The notes below the pieces were generated by a model that did no database searches, was not told the DNA's origin, and saw only the letters and a list, made by a program, of their open reading frames with translations. DNA of 64,000 bases, taken from Ruminococcus sp. GTDB lineage: Bacteria; Bacillota; Clostridia; Oscillospirales; Ruminococcaceae. The translations under genes and the position numbers were made by a program. The stretch lies in assembly GCA_017961625.1 (NCBI GenBank), contig JAGCWY010000133.1:62001-126000 (forward strand), in the 5' to 3' direction. Shown in pieces: positions 60,733-64,000 of the stretch (its first letter is position 1; every line of letters begins with the position of its first letter).

Positions 60733-61737
60733 TCAGTCTCTGTCAGCGTACAGGTCGAGGAATTCCTGTTCCTCACAGTCGTTGATATCCTTGCCGTCAG
60801 GCATATGCATACGCCAGATGATAGCGGTGCTCCTGAGTTGTTTGTACAGCTTTTCAGTAGCACGCTGACCGGCTTCGTCCCCATCCATACACAGTACGAA
60901 CTCTCTTGCTCCGAGCTCTTTCAGCTGCTGTATCTGATACGAATTTCCCGTGCCGAGCAAAGCGACAGCAGGCTTACCGTACCTCCAGGCGGTAAGTGCA
61001 TTGAATATGGATTCACAGATGATGACAGACCTGCAATTGCCCGGAAGCTCAAATATACCGTATACGGGCTTCACAACGCCCTCGGGATAATTGAACAGCT
61101 TTCCCTCAATTGACCTTCTGACTATAAACAAGGTTCTGCCGTACCGGTCGCGTACAGGAAAAGTGATGCAGGGAACTGCCCGTTTACGTCCCGGCGGTAT
61201 CCAGTCACCCTGAAAACCCACATCGAATTTTTCAATAAGTTCATCGGTGAGTCTGCGCTCATACATATACGGGACAGTATAGCGGTACTTCACCAGCTCC
61301 TGCTCGGATACGAATTTATTGCTGTCCGGGTTGCGGAGCAGATTTATATAATCCACAGTCAGACTGTTGAGCAGTTTTTCTGCCGACTCGGGCGGAAGCA
61401 GAAAATCAGTATCTTCATGTCGTATCTCTCCGTAGCCGGGGACATTCTCCTTGAACCATTCTATATTCTCGGCATCAACATCGTGAGACTTTATAAGGTC
61501 TTTGACCGCGCCTGCTATGTCTTTGGAATAATGACAGGTGAAACAGTGAAACAGTCCTGCCGGATACTTCCTGCCGCCGCGCACTTCATCTACGAGCAGA
61601 ACACCGCAGGAAGCGTGTTTTTCGTTTCCGTCTCCGTGAAAAGGGCAGGTGATAGTCATATAGTTACCTGTCTGCTTGTGCTGCTTTATCATTCCGAGCA
61701 TTTCTAGTCTGTCAAGAACAGGACGTATCTCAGCCAT
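60733..61737 (-). CDS. DnaG-type DNA primase
   Basis: 334 residues. Zinc-binding domain CPFHGD (C31, H34) and CFTC (C65, C68). Toprim domain: CESIFNALTA (E242) and CMDGDEAG (D285, D287). Lacks a DnaG C-terminal helicase-interaction domain, as in compact phage primases. It should pair with the DnaB-like helicase two genes up. Gene order and operon with the NUMOD4 protein are shown below. Confidence 0.92.
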   Translation of the reverse strand: MAEIRPVLDRLEMLGMIKQHKQTGNYMTITCPFHGDGNEKHASCGVLLVDEVRGGRKYPAGLFHCFTCHYSKDIAGAVKDLIKSHDVDAENIEWFKENVPGYGEIRHEDTDFLLPPESAEKLLNSLTVDYINLLRNPDSNKFVSEQELVKYRYTVPYMYERRLTDELIEKFDVGFQGDWIPPGRKRAVPCITFPVRDRYGRTLFIVRRSIEGKLFNYPEGVVKPVYGIFELPGNCRSVIICESIFNALTAWRYGKPAVALLGTGNSYQIQQLKELGAREFVLCMDGDEAGQRATEKLYKQLRSTAIIWRMHMPDGKDINDCEEQEFLDLYADRD

Positions 61738-61738
61738 A

Positions 61739-62785
61739 TCAGTTCTCCTTTACGACTTTAAATGTATATTTCCCGTCTATGGTGGCGTTCCAGCGGACAG
61801 CAAGGGAAATATGGCTTACACAAAGTCCGAGTGCTTCGGCTGCTTCGGTAAATGAACTGTATACAGTACCAGTTTCTATGCAGCGTACTGCTTTACGCCT
61901 ATGCGGACTTTTACGTCCCATATTGGAAGCGTGTTGTCTGCGGCTGACTTTTTTAAGGTTTTTGGTCGAGTTGTTTTCGTAGTCACCGTCTTTGTTATAG
62001 ATATATTCTTTCTGCTCCGGTCTGTCTATGAAAGCTGCGGCTACAAGCCTGTTGATACTGCACATCTTGGCTCCGCTTTCGTTCTGCAGACGGACAAACG
62101 GGTGTCTGTTCACCAAGGAACGTCCTTTGAGGATATGCGCCATTCCTCTCTGATAACTTCTTACCCGTCCGTAGTTGGATATTTCATATTTATCGAAACC
62201 GTCTATTGTTTTCCATTTTTCATCGGGATAACTGTCGGAATCTTTTTTTCCGAAATAGTGTTCAAGAAGCCGTATTACTGAATATCTGTGGTTCTTGCCG
62301 TCTATGGACACAGTAACATAAGGAACGCTATTTCTGTAAGTATAAGTAAGCTCCTTGAAGCCTGTGGCGCGTATTGAGAATACTCTGCCTTTATCCGAAA
62401 GAACATAGACAAAGTTTTTCGATCTGCCTATCTCTGCAAAGTCTTCATCGGGATAATGTGTATGCAGAAGCTTTGTAGCATTCAGCAGATTACCGGCTCC
62501 GCTCCTGCAATACACCTGCACCGCAGGTTCGGATATATTCCCGAAATGAGATTCCAGCAGTTTGGATAGCGAGCGGTTCACGCTCCTGCCGCTGATGTCC
62601 TGATATGTGATGAATTTCATTCCCTGGGCACTCCAGGGGAGCTTTTCCTTGTATCTCTTTTTAAAGACAGTGTACACCTTTCCGGTTTCAGACAGCATAT
62701 ATACACATCTTACCGAGCGTGCCATTTCGACCCAGTTTTCATCAGGAAAATCTGTTTTAAGCTTTTCTATCATTTCTTCTATCAT
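61739..62785 (-). CDS. NUMOD4/HNH-type homing endonuclease-like protein
   Basis: 348 residues. A triple array of NUMOD4-like units (~11-82, ~109-180, ~186-255) is seen: FPDENWVEM..., YPDEDFAEI..., YPDEKWKTIDGFDKYEISNYGRVRS. Then NKDGDYENNSTKNL, where the HNH catalytic His is replaced (expected H-x-D-G, seen N264-K-D-G), and a NUMOD1/HTH (TFTEAAEALGLCVSHIS-like) end. It lies between helicase and primase, a typical mobile insertion site, but catalytic residues look degraded. Confidence 0.75.
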   Translation of the reverse strand: MIEEMIEKLKTDFPDENWVEMARSVRCVYMLSETGKVYTVFKKRYKEKLPWSAQGMKFITYQDISGRSVNRSLSKLLESHFGNISEPAVQVYCRSGAGNLLNATKLLHTHYPDEDFAEIGRSKNFVYVLSDKGRVFSIRATGFKELTYTYRNSVPYVTVSIDGKNHRYSVIRLLEHYFGKKDSDSYPDEKWKTIDGFDKYEISNYGRVRSYQRGMAHILKGRSLVNRHPFVRLQNESGAKMCSINRLVAAAFIDRPEQKEYIYNKDGDYENNSTKNLKKVSRRQHASNMGRKSPHRRKAVRCIETGTVYSSFTEAAEALGLCVSHISLAVRWNATIDGKYTFKVVKEN

Positions 62786-62802
62786 TTATATTCCTCCTTT
62801 TT

Positions 62803-64000
62803 TCAGAACTCTACGGTATCATCTATATCCAGTCCGATATCCGAAACGCTTGCAGGCATATCGGGTGTCTCAGTGTTGGTCGATATGACAGGAGTGTTTA
62901 CCTGTACTTCACCGGGATCGGACATATACTGAACATCACCTGTGTTTATATCCCATGAATATGAGAATACGGTTTTCTGATTGGCTGCGGACCTTGCTTT
63001 CTCCATACGGAGTTCAAGAATATGTTTTTCAAAAAGCTGGCGCATGGCAAATGCCTGGGTAGCTATACGTGCAGGATGATCCGAGCCCTCGATGTTGTAA
63101 ATATTCGGGAATGTCTCACCGTTTTCGTCCTTTGATTCCTTTGAAGCTCGGTTTGCCTGCATAAATACAGCTACGGCGCAGCCGCACTGTTTTGACATAC
63201 TGAAAAGGTCGGCGCATAGATTCTTGTACTTTGTCGAATCCGTATCGTTATATTTGGCTCTGCTGTCTTCCATGTAAGACAGACCGTCGATGATGACGAG
63301 CTTTATTCCGTTTTTCCGGACAAGCTGCTTGATATATGGCACATTCACTACGTTGTCAGGGGCATCTTTGTCCTCGATGATAATAGCATCAGTGTCCTGC
63401 TTTTCGAGGTCTTTCAGATATTCTATATAATCTTCGGCGTATTTGCCCTGATGAAGCTGGCTGTTTGAGAAATGGGCACGCCATGTATCAAAACGTGTGC
63501 CGAGAAAACAGCCCTGCATTTCAGGCGAATAGTACAGAACGGGGAAGCCGTGTGCCTGTGCAGTCTCCATCAGACGTGTAGCGACCCAGCTCTTTCCGTT
63601 ATTCATACGTGCAAAGAACAGTATCAGTTCTTCCACAGTAGAAAGACCGCCGTACATTGCATTGTCTATTTCGGGGAAGCCTGTCGGTATACGTTTCTGT
63701 TTGTTGTACTCCTCGACCTGCTTGCTTCGCTTTTCGGCATCATGTACAAGGCTGAGCGGCTTGCTGTTGCTGAGGTCAAGTGCTTTTTCGCCCTGCTGCA
63801 GGAGATACGCCCACGTCTCGGCAGGGTGAGCAGCACCTTCATCGATCACTTTGTTGGCAGCTTCTCTGAGCATGATAGTCTGCTTGTTTTCTATAAGACC
63901 CTGTCTGAAATATTCAAGTTTTTCATTTACTACGAAGTTTATATCCGGCTCCGGGAATGTAGTCTGATAGGTGAACTTATCGGGAACTTTGCCGTATCTG
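62803..64000 (-). CDS. DnaB-like replicative helicase (truncated by window end)
   Basis: The frame stays open to the edge upstream of an internal ATG at 63873, so the N-terminus is missing. RecA-type core: FPEIDNAMYGGL, Walker A is FARMNNGKSW (Ala instead of Gly at the first position, and AxxxxGKS), GFPVLYYSPEM, Walker B KLVIIDGLSYM, then AVAVFMQANRAS (H4 sensor region) and RMEKARSA (arginine-finger-like). Hexameric 5'-3' helicase by family. First visible gene of the minus-strand operon. Confidence 0.85.
   Translation of the reverse strand, partial: RYGKVPDKFTYQTTFPEPDINFVVNEKLEYFRQGLIENKQTIMLREAANKVIDEGAAHPAETWAYLLQQGEKALDLSNSKPLSLVHDAEKRSKQVEEYNKQKRIPTGFPEIDNAMYGGLSTVEELILFFARMNNGKSWVATRLMETAQAHGFPVLYYSPEMQGCFLGTRFDTWRAHFSNSQLHQGKYAEDYIEYLKDLEKQDTDAIIIEDKDAPDNVVNVPYIKQLVRKNGIKLVIIDGLSYMEDSRAKYNDTDSTKYKNLCADLFSMSKQCGCAVAVFMQANRASKESKDENGETFPNIYNIEGSDHPARIATQAFAMRQLFEKHILELRMEKARSAANQKTVFSYSWDINTGDVQYMSDPGEVQVNTPVISTNTETPDMPASVSDIGLDIDDTVEF

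Noticed and set aside
1..64000. Alternative genetic code as in Lak-type phages
   Set aside because: TAG ends several intact genes (for example 17651, 28407, 46945), and no gene is interrupted by in-frame TAG except the decayed repeat near 25054.
1..64000. tRNA genes, attachment sites and integrase
   Set aside because: No cloverleaf-like segments or recombinase motifs were seen by eye; absence in this window only.

Overview
This window looks like part of a large tailed-phage genome (a myovirus-like or jumbo phage), probably infecting a gut or rumen Clostridia-type Firmicute. The evidence is a T4-like head module (protease-scaffold fusion plus gp23-like capsid protein), an endolysin, a holin, tail-fibre genes, and phage replication genes (DnaB-like helicase, primase, UvrD and SNF2 helicases, SbcC-like ATPase, RecU-like nuclease, ThyX, dCMP deaminase). 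Ribosome binding sites are Firmicute-like (AGGAGG / GAGGTGA), promoters are sigma-A-like (TTGACA-17-TATAAT), and TAG, TAA and TGA all act as stops. No terminase, portal, integrase, tRNA or CRISPR array is visible, so the window is only a slice of the genome.

Layout. 1-6.0 kb: virion genes (two structural proteins, protease/scaffold, major capsid protein, neck-type protein). 6.1-9.7 kb: three tandem fibre paralogues sharing an N-terminal anchor, two of them carrying BspA-type leucine-rich repeats. 9.9-14 kb: unknown proteins, an omega-like small protein, SH3-type protein and amidase endolysin. 14-18.7 kb: SNF2/HARP helicase interrupted by a 155-residue mini-intein, then an early operon with a Uma2-like nuclease and a GNAT-like protein. 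18.8-34.9 kb: a long run of small proteins and three polyprotein-like ORFs, nearly all with the same short basic signal. 35-41.3 kb: SleB-like hydrolase, UvrD helicase, AcrVA2-like protein, SbcC-like ATPase, S1 protein. 41.6-46.6 kb: ribbon-helix-helix regulator facing a small early operon with a possible ADP-ribosyltransferase, then ThyX. 46.7-55.8 kb: fibres, holin and a large structural protein. 55.9-59.2 kb: a second cluster of signal-bearing proteins with dCMP deaminase. 59.2-64 kb, minus strand: sigma-like factor, small Zn proteins, primase, NUMOD4/HNH-like protein and DnaB-like helicase (cut by the window end).

Most interesting system. About twenty otherwise unrelated proteins begin MKRYI[KR][AS][AS] or carry a close variant, [IV]-x-[AS]-[AS] after basic residues. 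The same tetrapeptide occurs in the N-terminal delta region of the capsid protein and in the scaffold half of the prohead protease, and it separates domain-sized blocks in three long ORFs. The simplest reading is a prohead-protease recognition/cleavage signal marking proteins, some made as polyproteins, for packaging in the head and delivery with the DNA, much like T4 Alt and internal proteins. One tagged protein has a methyltransferase domain.

Regulation. Four plus-strand promoters and one minus-strand promoter share a near-invariant 17-bp spacer; the minus one drives the ribbon-helix-helix gene, a likely regulator of the set. A second motif (CCTTRTATA / CTCGTTATRTATA) recurs upstream of structural and tagged genes, commonly touching or inside terminator hairpins, and may be the late promoter read by the sigma-like factor.
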